Source: an uncultured Lachnospiraceae bacterium (GTDB lineage: Bacteria > Bacillota > Clostridia > Lachnospirales > Lachnospiraceae). From it: a DNA stretch of 6,268 nucleotides. The translations under genes were made by a program, and so were the position numbers. The stretch is taken from NCBI GenBank assembly GCA_902783305.1, contig CACZQU010000432.1, positions 1-6,268 on the forward strand. Reading direction: 5' to 3'. Below are positions 1-6,200 of the stretch, piece after piece; the first letter of the stretch is position 1; every line of letters starts with the position of its first letter. Under the pieces are notes generated by a model. The model saw only the letters and a program-made list of their open reading frames with translations. It was not told where the DNA came from and did no database searches.

Positions 1-1
1 A

Positions 2-64
2 CGTTCCGATTTGCTTTCTGCAGAAAATCTGCGGGCTGACGCTGCGCGGCATCTGCCGGAATAA
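2..64 (+). CDS. possible 3' end of an unidentified gene
   Basis: An open frame enters from the left edge and stops at TAA 62-64, giving about 20 residues ending in RHLPE. The next frame is also open, to a TGA at 75-77, so the reading frame is not certain. Support for some plus-strand gene ending here is indirect: a plus-oriented intrinsic terminator lies about 85 nt downstream at 150-191. The tail does not resemble the C-terminus of MglB, which is the gene one would expect before mglA. I do not recognise the product, and the coding sequence may in fact end to the left of the window. Confidence 0.22.
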   Translation, partial: RSDLLSAENLRADAARHLPE

Positions 65-149
65 TGATGTGATCTGACTGGTAGACAAGCTGTCCGCCAG
101 GAGTCTGCTGTAGCTTCGGCACACAACTTTACAGTTGCAAAAATCCTTT

Positions 150-191
150 AAGAGGTGCGGGTGAGGAAAATGTGCGCCCGCACCTCTTTTT
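150..191 (+). terminator. intrinsic terminator upstream of mglA
   Basis: The arm AAGAGGTGCGGG (150-161) pairs perfectly with CCCGCACCTCTT (177-188), a 12-bp stem with a 15-nt loop, followed by a T run (187-191). On the opposite strand the stem is followed by AAAGG rather than T residues, so it works only for plus-strand transcripts. It should end whatever transcript arrives from the left and insulate mglA from it, unless readthrough is regulated. Confidence 0.85.
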
Positions 192-270
192 CTATACCGC
201 AGCGTTCATGATACGGAAATCCTCGTCCTGGCGGCTGCGGGATACGCGGAAGGATGAAAGAAGCAGTGAG

Positions 271-324
271 CCAGGCGTCCACACATCCAGACGTGCCCAC
301 ACGTCTGGATGTGTGGACATCTGG
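271..324. repeat. large near-perfect inverted repeat (cruciform or RNA hairpin)
   Basis: Positions 277-295 and 300-318 are perfect reverse complements (19 bp) around a four-base loop CCCA (296-299). After a two-position interruption (one G-T, one C-A) the pairing resumes with CCAG 271-274 against CTGG 321-324. There is no T run after it, so it is not an ordinary intrinsic terminator. CTGG 321-324 can instead pair in a second small hairpin (321-325 with 330-334), and CCAGAC occurs twice (287-292 and 331-336), so the right arm has an alternative partner. Its role is unknown; a REP-like repeat, RNase III target, transcript-stability element or protein-binding palindrome are all possible. Confidence 0.85.
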
Positions 325-459
325 CGAACGCCAGACATGAGGATGGAGCGGGGCAGGGACCTGGTGGAATCCGAATGGTTGGAGCATGGCGGGAGCGAAG
401 CAGAGCCATGCGTGCTTCTTTCCTACACCTTTGCGTGCGATAGAACATGGCCAACAGTA

Positions 460-476
460 TGAAAATATGGTTTTCA
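460..476. promoter_or_regulatory. operator-like 17-bp palindrome upstream of mglA
   Basis: TGAAAA (460-465) and TTTTCA (471-476) form a perfect 6-bp inverted repeat around TATGG. The outer half-sites resemble LacI-family and catabolite-responsive sites (TGAAA...TTTCA), but the central CG typical of those sites is missing. It lies about 70 bp before the mglA start, a plausible place for control of a sugar operon. It may also be chance, or a weak RNA hairpin. Confidence 0.35.
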
Positions 477-481
477 GGAGC

Positions 482-515
482 CGGCTGTCCGTCGGGGAAG
501 CCGATGTAGAGCCGG
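482..515 (+). promoter_or_regulatory. competing hairpins in the mglA leader
   Basis: CGGCT (482-486) pairs with AGCCG (499-503), with a three-pair inner stem and loop GTCG. The overlapping CCGGCT (481-486) can alternatively pair with AGCCGG (510-515). The two pairings exclude each other and sit 20 to 50 nt before the mglA ribosome site. This is visible base complementarity only; a regulatory role is an inference. Confidence 0.3.
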
Positions 516-535
516 GTTCCAAGTACTTCTATATT

Positions 536-542
536 GGAGGAG
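536..542 (+). promoter_or_regulatory. ribosome binding site that fixes the mglA start
   Basis: GGAGGAG lies 3 nt before ATG 546 (5 nt if counted from the core GGAGG). A longer frame could begin at TTG 534, but that codon overlaps the Shine-Dalgarno sequence itself and has no site of its own. ATG 546 is therefore the better start. Confidence 0.85.
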
Positions 543-545
543 AAC

Positions 546-2054
546 ATGTCAGAGTATTTGCTTGAATTGAAAGGGGTCTGCAAGTCCTTTCCGGGTGTGA
601 AAGCCCTGGACGGCGCCAACCTGGCTCTGCGGCCGGGGACGGTTCATGCCCTGATGGGAGAGAACGGCGCCGGAAAGTCTACCTTGATGAAATGTCTCTT
701 CGGAATCTACAAGATGGATGAAGGAGAGATCATTCTGGACGGACAGAAGGTGGAGATCAAGGATCCGGATGATGCGATGTCGAAGGGGATTGCCATGGTA
801 CATCAGGAGCTCCAGCCGGTTCTTGCCAGAAGCGTCGGAGAGAATATGTACCTCGGCAGGTTTCCGACAAAGAAGTTCGGCCCCCTTCAGGTGATTGATC
901 ACAAGAAAATGTATGAAGATACCCAGTACTGGCTGGACCAGGTCAAAATGGATTTCAATCCCAAAGCCCTTCTGGGCTCCCTTTCCATCGGCCAGATGCA
1001 GTCTGTCGAGATTGCGAAGGCGGTATCCCACAATGCGAAGGTCGTGATTCTCGATGAGCCGACCTCCTCCCTTTCCGACAATGAAGTGGAAGCTCTTTTC
1101 CGCATCATGAATGATCTGCGGGACAAGGGCGTTGCCATGGTCTACATTTCCCACAAGATGGATGAGATCAAGCGTATCGCGGATGACATTACCATCATGC
1201 GTGACGGACAGTATGTCGGCACCTGGGCGGCGGCAGATATGACGACGGATGAGATCATCGCTAAGATGGTCGGCCGTGAGCTGACAAATGTCTATCCGGA
1301 GAAAAAGGGAGAGGTCGGGGAAGTGGTCCTTGAGGTGGAGGATCTGTGCTCAATCCATGCCAGATCGTTCCAGAATGTCTCCTTTAACCTTCGCAAAGGG
1401 GAAATCCTCGGCTTTGGCGGTCTGGTAGGCGCGCAGAGAACAGAGCTTATGGAAGGAATCTTCGGGATCCGGAATGTCGCTTCCGGAAAGATCAAGGTCA
1501 ACGGGAAAGAAATGAAGATCAGAAAGCCGGCCGACGCGATGAATGCCGGAATCGGTCTGATCACAGAGGACCGCCGCGGAAACGGCATCATGGGCTGCCT
1601 GTCCATCAAGGACAATGTCGGCGTCTCGGTGTACAACAAATTCCTCAAAGCAGGTTTTGTCCTGGATCATCCGGCAATCAATAAGGTGGTGGATGATTCG
1701 ATCGACATGCTCAGCATCAAAACACCCAGCATGAGAGAGCATATCGAGAATCTCTCCGGCGGCAACCAGCAGAAGGTCATCGTTGCCCGCTGGCTGGCGA
1801 ACAATCCGGATATCCTGATTATGGATGAGCCTACCCGCGGTATCGATGTAGGCGCCAAGCATGAAATCTATGAGATCATGAATGACCTGGCAGCACAGGG
1901 AAAGGCGATCATCATGATTTCTTCTGAGATGGCCGAGCTTCTGGGCATGTCCGACCGGATTTATGTCATGTGCGACGGCAAGCTTCGTGGTGAGATCACA
2001 GATAAGGCTGATATGACCCAGGAGAAGGTCATGGCCTACGCGACTCAGTTCTGA
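546..2054 (+). CDS. mglA: galactose/methyl-galactoside ABC importer, ATP-binding protein MglA
   Basis: 502-residue cytoplasmic ATPase of the CUT2 sugar importers, powering uptake of galactose, methyl-galactosides or a related monosaccharide through MglC. It contains two nucleotide-binding domains. The first is complete: Walker A GENGAGKST 38-46, Q-loop Q87, signature LSIGQ 146-150, Walker B with D170/E171, switch H203. The second has the divergent Walker A usual for this family (GGLVGAQRT 291-299), signature LSGGNQQ 403-409, Walker B D427/E428, and Ser instead of the switch His (ISSEM). Length and motifs closely match Escherichia coli MglA (506 residues, with GLVGAKRT at the same site), so identity is strong, while the exact sugar is inferred from family. 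mglC follows 18 nt downstream. The binding protein MglB is not encoded in the window. Confidence 0.95.
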   Translation: MSEYLLELKGVCKSFPGVKALDGANLALRPGTVHALMGENGAGKSTLMKCLFGIYKMDEGEIILDGQKVEIKDPDDAMSKGIAMVHQELQPVLARSVGENMYLGRFPTKKFGPLQVIDHKKMYEDTQYWLDQVKMDFNPKALLGSLSIGQMQSVEIAKAVSHNAKVVILDEPTSSLSDNEVEALFRIMNDLRDKGVAMVYISHKMDEIKRIADDITIMRDGQYVGTWAAADMTTDEIIAKMVGRELTNVYPEKKGEVGEVVLEVEDLCSIHARSFQNVSFNLRKGEILGFGGLVGAQRTELMEGIFGIRNVASGKIKVNGKEMKIRKPADAMNAGIGLITEDRRGNGIMGCLSIKDNVGVSVYNKFLKAGFVLDHPAINKVVDDSIDMLSIKTPSMREHIENLSGGNQQKVIVARWLANNPDILIMDEPTRGIDVGAKHEIYEIMNDLAAQGKAIIMISSEMAELLGMSDRIYVMCDGKLRGEITDKADMTQEKVMAYATQF

Positions 2055-2058
2055 TGGT

Positions 2059-2063
2059 GGAGG
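2059..2063 (+). promoter_or_regulatory. ribosome binding site of mglC
   Basis: GGAGG lies 9 nt before ATG 2073, within the 18-nt gap after the mglA stop TGA (2052-2054). A strong site in a short gap indicates that mglC is translated independently from the same mRNA as mglA. Confidence 0.8.
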
Positions 2064-2072
2064 ATCCGAACA

Positions 2073-3059
2073 ATGAAAAAGCAGAATAAAGTTTTAAATT
2101 TTCTTATGAATAACGGGGTTATCATTCTGATGATTATTCTCGTTATTATCACAGGATATACCAAACCCAACTTCTGGAAGCTCAGCAACTGGACCAACAT
2201 CATCGGCACCATGAGCTATCGTCTGGTGATCGCGCTGGGTATCGCCGGCTGTATCATCACTGCAGGCTGCGACCTGTCCGCCGGACGTATGATCGGTCTT
2301 GGCGCCTGCGTGGCGGGTGTGTTCCTTCAGAATCCTTCCGGAAAGATGTTCCCGAATCTCCCCAATCTTCCGGTTCCGCTTGCCGCACTGGTGGCCATCC
2401 TGGTCTGCGGCTGCTTTGGCTGTGTCACGGGGTTCTTTATCGCTTATCTGCATGTTCCGCCGTTTATTTCCACCATGGCGATGATGGAAATTGTCTATGG
2501 TATCAACAGTATCTTCACGACCTCCAAGAATGTCAATAACTATGTGGATGCTTATCTGGATCTGAACAGGAAGTTCCCGATTCCCGGTCTGAAGATCAAC
2601 TATCTGATCTGGGTAGCGCTGATTGTCGCTGCCATCACCTGGTTTATCTTCAACATGACCCGCCATGGCAAATATATGTATGCGATCGGCGGTAATCCTC
2701 AGGCAGCTGAGGTGGCCGGCGTTCCGGTGAAGCAGACTCTGGTGCTGATTTATATGAAAGCGGCAATGTATTACGGCCTGGCTGGCTTCATGATCGGGGC
2801 CAGAGCCGGCGGCGTGTCGGTCAATACGGGTCTGAGCTACGAGATGGAGGCTATTGCTGCCTGTACCATCGGCGGCGTTTCCGTGTCCGGCGGACGTGGA
2901 CGTGTCAGCTCGGCGTTCATCGGTGTCGCGGTTTTTGAAATCCTGAAGACAGCCCTTCAGTTCATGGGTGTTTCCGCATATGCACAGTACATTGCGCTCG
3001 GCGTGATCATCTACATTGCGATTTCGCTGGATATCAGAAAGTACGTCGCGAAGAAGTAA
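2073..3059 (+). CDS. mglC: galactose/methyl-galactoside ABC importer, permease MglC
   Basis: 328-residue polytopic inner-membrane permease (BPD_transp_2 family), which would form the sugar channel as a dimer with MglA. The N-terminus is a short basic stretch (KKQNK) followed by a hydrophobic segment at about 15-29. Conserved Mgl/Rbs permease features are visible: DLSAGR at 67-72, IAYLHVPPFIST at about 123-134, AIGGNPQAA at 204-212, and the cytoplasmic ATPase-coupling region around 253-276 (YEMEAIAAC...GGVSVSGGRG). The C-terminus is basic (RKYVAKK), ending at TAA 3057-3059. E. coli MglC has 336 residues with the same motifs in the same order. It is the last gene of the unit, followed at once by the terminator at 3071-3111. 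Substrate is inferred from family resemblance; glucose or another hexose remains possible. Confidence 0.95.
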   Translation: MKKQNKVLNFLMNNGVIILMIILVIITGYTKPNFWKLSNWTNIIGTMSYRLVIALGIAGCIITAGCDLSAGRMIGLGACVAGVFLQNPSGKMFPNLPNLPVPLAALVAILVCGCFGCVTGFFIAYLHVPPFISTMAMMEIVYGINSIFTTSKNVNNYVDAYLDLNRKFPIPGLKINYLIWVALIVAAITWFIFNMTRHGKYMYAIGGNPQAAEVAGVPVKQTLVLIYMKAAMYYGLAGFMIGARAGGVSVNTGLSYEMEAIAACTIGGVSVSGGRGRVSSAFIGVAVFEILKTALQFMGVSAYAQYIALGVIIYIAISLDIRKYVAKK

Positions 3060-3070
3060 ATCATGGCCTG

Positions 3071-3111
3071 AAAAAAAAGCCTGGAACCGCAGGATACGGT
3101 TCCAGGCTTTT
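3071..3111. terminator. bidirectional terminator shared by convergent genes
   Basis: AAAAGCCTGGAACCG (3075-3089) pairs with its complement at 3097-3111, 15 bp around a 7-nt loop, of which 11 bp form the core stem. Plus-strand transcripts from mglC meet TTTT (3108-3111). Minus-strand transcripts from the Uma2 gene meet an eight-T run, the complement of A 3071-3078. The sequence therefore favours stronger termination in the minus direction, and the element prevents the two converging units from reading into each other. Confidence 0.9.
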
Positions 3112-3261
3112 ACATATTAAGCCTCAGAAGACAGACTTGTTCTTCGTGGGATATACAGAAGCGATTCCGGTATAGGAACGAGCGATGATCTTTTGTACTA
3201 TAGTGTTTTGCCGCAATATTCCGGATGATGAGCAGTGATGGCTTTTTTTCTTAGCTGCCTT
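3112..3261. other. spacer between the convergent terminator and the Uma2 stop
   Basis: About 150 nt with no open frame of interest. It has a near-palindrome at 3211-3224 (one mismatched position pair around AATATT) and a seven-T run at 3243-3249 without a convincing stem before it. ACTATAGT (about 3197-3204) looks like a -10 box on either strand but has no partner -35 box. No function is assigned. Confidence 0.4.
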
Positions 3262-3810
3262 TTACAGAAGATCGGACAGGCAGCAGGTGAAACCACTCAG
3301 GACAGTGCTTTCTACGGTATCGGAAAAGAGATAAACGGAGGACTTTTCCCCTGAAAAATCAAAGACGCTGACCACCTGTTTATCCGGATTCACAATCCAG
3401 TATTCGCGGACACCGGCAGACTGATAACGGTTCAGCTTATACAGATAATCTCTGGAAGCGGTGGATGGGGAAACAATCTCGACAATAAAGTCCGGAGCCC
3501 CGCTGCACCCCTTGTCGGTAAGCTTATCAGGGTTGCAGACTACAGAGATATCCGGCTCCAGATAGTCTGTATCGTTTTCCTCACCGAATGGCCAGACTGC
3601 GAAGGGGGCAGGGTAAACCTCGCACTTTCCTTTATGTGCGTCAATATGATTTCCAAGAGCCTGCGAAAGCTTTTGCAGAATTCTCTGGTGCATTCTGGAT
3701 GGCGAAGTCATATAGTAAATATCTCCGTCGATCAGTTCGGCACGTTCCCCTTCCGGCAATGCTTCAATGTCAGAGCTGGTGTAGGTCTTCCCATCTTTCA
3801 ACGCGGACAT
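3262..3810 (-). CDS. Uma2 family (DUF820) PD-(D/E)XK-fold protein
   Basis: 182-residue soluble protein, the usual size for Uma2 proteins, which have a restriction-endonuclease-like fold. Family landmarks in order: ELIDGDIYYMTSPS (25-38) followed by a helix with H41, LEPDISVV (84-91), PDFIVEIVSPST (106-117), then D121, K125 and GVREYWIVNP (133-142). The likely active-site residues are D87, E111 and K125, all present, so the protein is probably intact. ATG 3808-3810 is preceded by GAGAGGA (3817-3823 on the complement) at 6 nt. It lies 114 nt downstream of the GldF-GldG fusion gene on the same strand, with only a very weak hairpin between, so co-transcription is possible. The terminator at 3071-3111 ends the unit. 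Nuclease activity and cellular role are unproven for most members of this family. Confidence 0.88.
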   Translation of the reverse strand: MSALKDGKTYTSSDIEALPEGERAELIDGDIYYMTSPSRMHQRILQKLSQALGNHIDAHKGKCEVYPAPFAVWPFGEENDTDYLEPDISVVCNPDKLTDKGCSGAPDFIVEIVSPSTASRDYLYKLNRYQSAGVREYWIVNPDKQVVSVFDFSGEKSSVYLFSDTVESTVLSGFTCCLSDLL

Positions 3811-3844
3811 GGCTGTTCCTCTCTTTCTGATATGGTAAATAAGG

Positions 3845-3858
3845 ATCTGTGTGCAGAT
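3845..3858 (-). repeat. small inverted repeat in the Uma2 leader
   Basis: ATCTG (3845-3849) and CAGAT (3854-3858) form a 5-bp stem with a four-base loop, extendable by GG/CC after a two-base bulge. It lies about 25 nt before the Uma2 ribosome site. It could be a small operator or mRNA hairpin. It is too weak, and lacks a T run, to be called a terminator of the upstream gene. Confidence 0.3.
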
Positions 3859-3924
3859 AACCTATGCATCTGGAGTGTCTGAATCTGCCCGGACTGCGCT
3901 TTTCTTCTTTTGCCGATCCAAAGG

Positions 3925-6189
3925 CTATCGTTTCCTTCTGCAGAGCCAGATCATCGTCCCTGTCAGGAGAAATGCAGCAGGAACCACCAGGATGACGGTT
4001 ATGCTCCAGAGCTGCCGGTCCGTCTCCGGGATGGTCAGATAGGTCGTTCTCATCTCTTTGACCGGCACGCTGACCGGCTTCCCCGCTCCGGTGACCCAGT
4101 TCACCGTGCCGAGGAAAAGCTCGCTGTTGCCTCCGGCTGCCGCTGAGTTGGCAGAATCATCCAGCAGGGTAGAGGATCCATATACCACCAGACGGCTCTG
4201 GGATTCACCAGCCGTTTCCGTGATCTCTATACCAAGATAAAACGGTCCTTCGGGATCGGTCTTTCCTTTTCCGAAGCTGGACATCTGCTCAATATTGGTT
4301 TTGAGGAAGGAATGGTCTGAGCTGGAAAGGATCCCTTCGGCATCAAGGCTTTCCCTTTCCGTATCCGGATCGACCGAAAGACCCTGTGCAGCAGCCAGAA
4401 GGATATAGCTCTCCTTTTCATATACCTGTGCAGACGCCTGTGTATAATGCACATCCGGCAGAATATAATAGGGGAGCTGGATATAATGGGCGCTGTCCTG
4501 CTCCATGACAATTCCCTGCTCTGTTTTTACCCCATAATATTCGATCACAGACTCAAGGTTTGGAAGCACTTCTCCGATATAATCCATGATGATGACGGCA
4601 TGCCCGCCGCTTTTGAGATAGGACAGCAGCAGCTCCGCCTCTTCCTCCGTCAGATCTTTCCCCGGAGAGTTGATCAGGAGGGCATCCGCGTCCTCCGGTA
4701 CTTCATCTACCGTCAGAAGCCCGAGGGTTCTGCACTCAAAGTTTTCTTTTTCCAGCAGACCGGAAACCGAGCTTCCCATCTCAAGCTCCCCGTGCCCGTT
4801 TACGACATAAACGATACCACGCGCACCGTATTCCATGGAGGCCAGCGCGCTGGTAATCTGTCCTTCCGCGTCAAACCCGGTGGTTACGGAGCTGTAGCTG
4901 TATTGATCAAATTCTGTCTCGTACAGCTCAGAATATCCGATCACCCTGGATTCCTCACCGGAGTCAATGATTACGCTGTTTGACGTGACATTGTCCTGGG
5001 TATAGGTCAGGGTGAATTCCGGATGAAGGAGCGGATCCTTCCGGACCAGCCGGATATGATCTGAGGCGTCGTCGTAGTTCTCCAGCAGTCTGCCGATGTT
5101 CTGATCTTCACTGTAATCCTGGACAATGAAATAAATCGTATAATCCTTTTCCAGATGGCTGAGTACCTCCAGGGTCTGCTCGGTGAGCAGGGAAAGCCTC
5201 CGACTGCTGTTGTCGATCCTGGTCAGTGAAGCGGGAAGAAGCGAAATCAGCCGGTTTACGCCTGCCAGGATCACGATAACCATAATGATGATCAGCGCAC
5301 TGCGTACTTTGTTTCCGGTCCGTCCCTTTCCCCATCTGCGCCGTCTGATCCCCTGGACAGTGAGAAACAGGAAGAAAGCGATCATTGAGAGATACCGGGC
5401 AGCAGCTTCCAGATCCCAGATCCCGTCCGCAAATCCCTTGTACGCGCCGGTCAGGTCAAAAACAGCCAGGATTTTTCCGGTCAGCCCTTCATAACAGGAG
5501 GGTATTTTCATATAGATCAGGGCGGCGGCCGACTCTGCGGCGGCTCCCGCAGCCAATCCTGCCATCGGATTCAGCGTGAAGCGCCACAGCCACAGTGCCG
5601 CTGCCGCAATGATACCCACCACGAAAAGAAAAGAGGCATAAGCCGTTTCGGGAAAAAAGGAAAGGATTCCTCCCTCCACATAACAGGCGAACAGGATGAC
5701 AAAGCTGAGAACAGCGGAAATCACCTGGCTTTCGGTCAGGGAGGAAACCTTCAGGCCGACCGCCAGAAACGCAGAGCCCATGAGGAAAAAACCGGAAAGA
5801 GCGGTGTAAGCCTGACCGTAACCGGCTTCTCCGAAGCGGGAAAGGATCACCGGATAAAAGCACATCACGGCAGCCGGAATGGCGAATACCGTCACCAGTG
5901 CCAGATATTTCCCCAAGACAATCCCGAAGACGGAGACCGGCGCCGTCAGAAGAAGCTGGTCCGTCTTCTGCCGGTATTCCGCTGAGAAGCTTCTCATGGT
6001 AAGGACCGGGACAGCAATGAGAAACAGGAAGGTCATGGCCTGAAGCGTGTCGGCAAACTGAGGACTCATACTGGTCAGATGGAAGGCGGTAAAATAGATT
6101 CCGCAAACCAGCAGAACAAAGGAGACAAACACATATCCGGGCATCGTCCGCAAGTAGTTCTGCATTTCTTTTTTATAAATCGCCAGCAT
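3925..6189 (-). CDS. ABC-2 permease (GldF-like) fused to GldG-like auxiliary domain
   Basis: 754-residue membrane protein made of two parts normally seen as separate proteins. Residues 1 to about 285 are a GldF/NosY-type ABC-2 permease with roughly six or seven helices (first at about 19-38), the hallmark FSAEYRQKTDQLLLTAPV at 68-85, and the typical end YLSMIAFFLFLTVQGI followed by RRRRW near 281-285. A basic linker leads to a new helix (about 296-318), then a GldG-type extracytoplasmic domain (ABC_transp_aux) beginning near LTEQTLEVLSHLEKDYTIYF, with VVNGHGE at about 461-467. A final helix (about 729-748) ends in CRRKR. It is expected to act with a GldA-like ATPase as an exporter or surface-assembly machine; none is in the window, so it is probably encoded beyond the right edge. 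ATG 6187-6189 has AGGAG at 6 nt. The substrate is unknown, and gliding is not implied. Confidence 0.88.
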   Translation of the reverse strand: MLAIYKKEMQNYLRTMPGYVFVSFVLLVCGIYFTAFHLTSMSPQFADTLQAMTFLFLIAVPVLTMRSFSAEYRQKTDQLLLTAPVSVFGIVLGKYLALVTVFAIPAAVMCFYPVILSRFGEAGYGQAYTALSGFFLMGSAFLAVGLKVSSLTESQVISAVLSFVILFACYVEGGILSFFPETAYASFLFVVGIIAAAALWLWRFTLNPMAGLAAGAAAESAAALIYMKIPSCYEGLTGKILAVFDLTGAYKGFADGIWDLEAAARYLSMIAFFLFLTVQGIRRRRWGKGRTGNKVRSALIIIMVIVILAGVNRLISLLPASLTRIDNSSRRLSLLTEQTLEVLSHLEKDYTIYFIVQDYSEDQNIGRLLENYDDASDHIRLVRKDPLLHPEFTLTYTQDNVTSNSVIIDSGEESRVIGYSELYETEFDQYSYSSVTTGFDAEGQITSALASMEYGARGIVYVVNGHGELEMGSSVSGLLEKENFECRTLGLLTVDEVPEDADALLINSPGKDLTEEEAELLLSYLKSGGHAVIIMDYIGEVLPNLESVIEYYGVKTEQGIVMEQDSAHYIQLPYYILPDVHYTQASAQVYEKESYILLAAAQGLSVDPDTERESLDAEGILSSSDHSFLKTNIEQMSSFGKGKTDPEGPFYLGIEITETAGESQSRLVVYGSSTLLDDSANSAAAGGNSELFLGTVNWVTGAGKPVSVPVKEMRTTYLTIPETDRQLWSITVILVVPAAFLLTGTMIWLCRRKR

Positions 6190-6195
6190 TGTGAA

Positions 6196-6200
6196 CTCCT
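6196..6200 (-). promoter_or_regulatory. ribosome binding site of the GldF-GldG fusion gene
   Basis: On the minus strand AGGAG (complement of CTCCT) lies 6 nt before the ATG at 6187-6189. It directly follows the last unit of the 17-bp repeat array, so the array forms the immediate 5' leader of this gene. Confidence 0.8.

Larger units (their letters stand above)
65..545. other. long non-coding, structured leader region before mglA
   Basis: About 480 nt without a convincing gene. Open frames crossing it have no good ribosome site, run through the hairpins and encode low-plausibility arginine/serine/proline-rich peptides. The stretch holds small hairpins at 78-100 and 124-137, the terminator at 150-191, the large palindrome at 271-324, a short hairpin at 321-334, the TGAAAA/TTTTCA site at 460-476 and GC-rich hairpins at 481-515. 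I found no sigma-70 promoter with good -35 and -10 boxes at proper spacing; TTGCGT (431-436) with TATGAA (459-464) is the nearest, but the 22-nt spacing is too long. Confidence 0.6.

Noticed and set aside
271..336. CRISPR array or integron attachment site
   Set aside because: There is a single inverted repeat with a 4-nt loop, not repeated units with unique spacers, and no integrase or Cas gene nearby.
172..462. 96-codon plus-strand open frame before mglA
   Set aside because: It starts inside the terminator loop, has no good ribosome site and runs through the large palindrome, and the peptide shows no recognisable domain.
504..509. ATG immediately followed by TAG after a GGGGA sequence, a possible start-stop element in the mglA leader
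   Set aside because: Six bases with a weak ribosome-site resemblance are easily expected by chance, and nothing else supports translation there.
148..619. Two minus-strand open frames of 124 and 137 codons across the mglA leader
   Set aside because: They overlap the terminator, the palindrome and, for one, the start of mglA. Composition is irregular and the translations only mirror the hairpins.
549..1154. 201-codon minus-strand open frame opposite mglA
   Set aside because: Antisense to the first ATPase domain of mglA, whose motifs are all intact; the reverse translation is a shadow.
3190..3210. TATAGT-like -10 box in the convergent spacer
   Set aside because: No -35 element at 16 to 18 nt on either strand and no gene positioned to use it.
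3238..3250. Seven-T run after GATGGC as a second terminator for mglC
   Set aside because: No stable stem precedes the T run, and a strong terminator already lies at 3071-3111.
4447..4983. 178-codon plus-strand open frame
   Set aside because: It lies entirely antisense to the well-supported GldG domain, has no ribosome site context and shows no domain, so it is a shadow frame.
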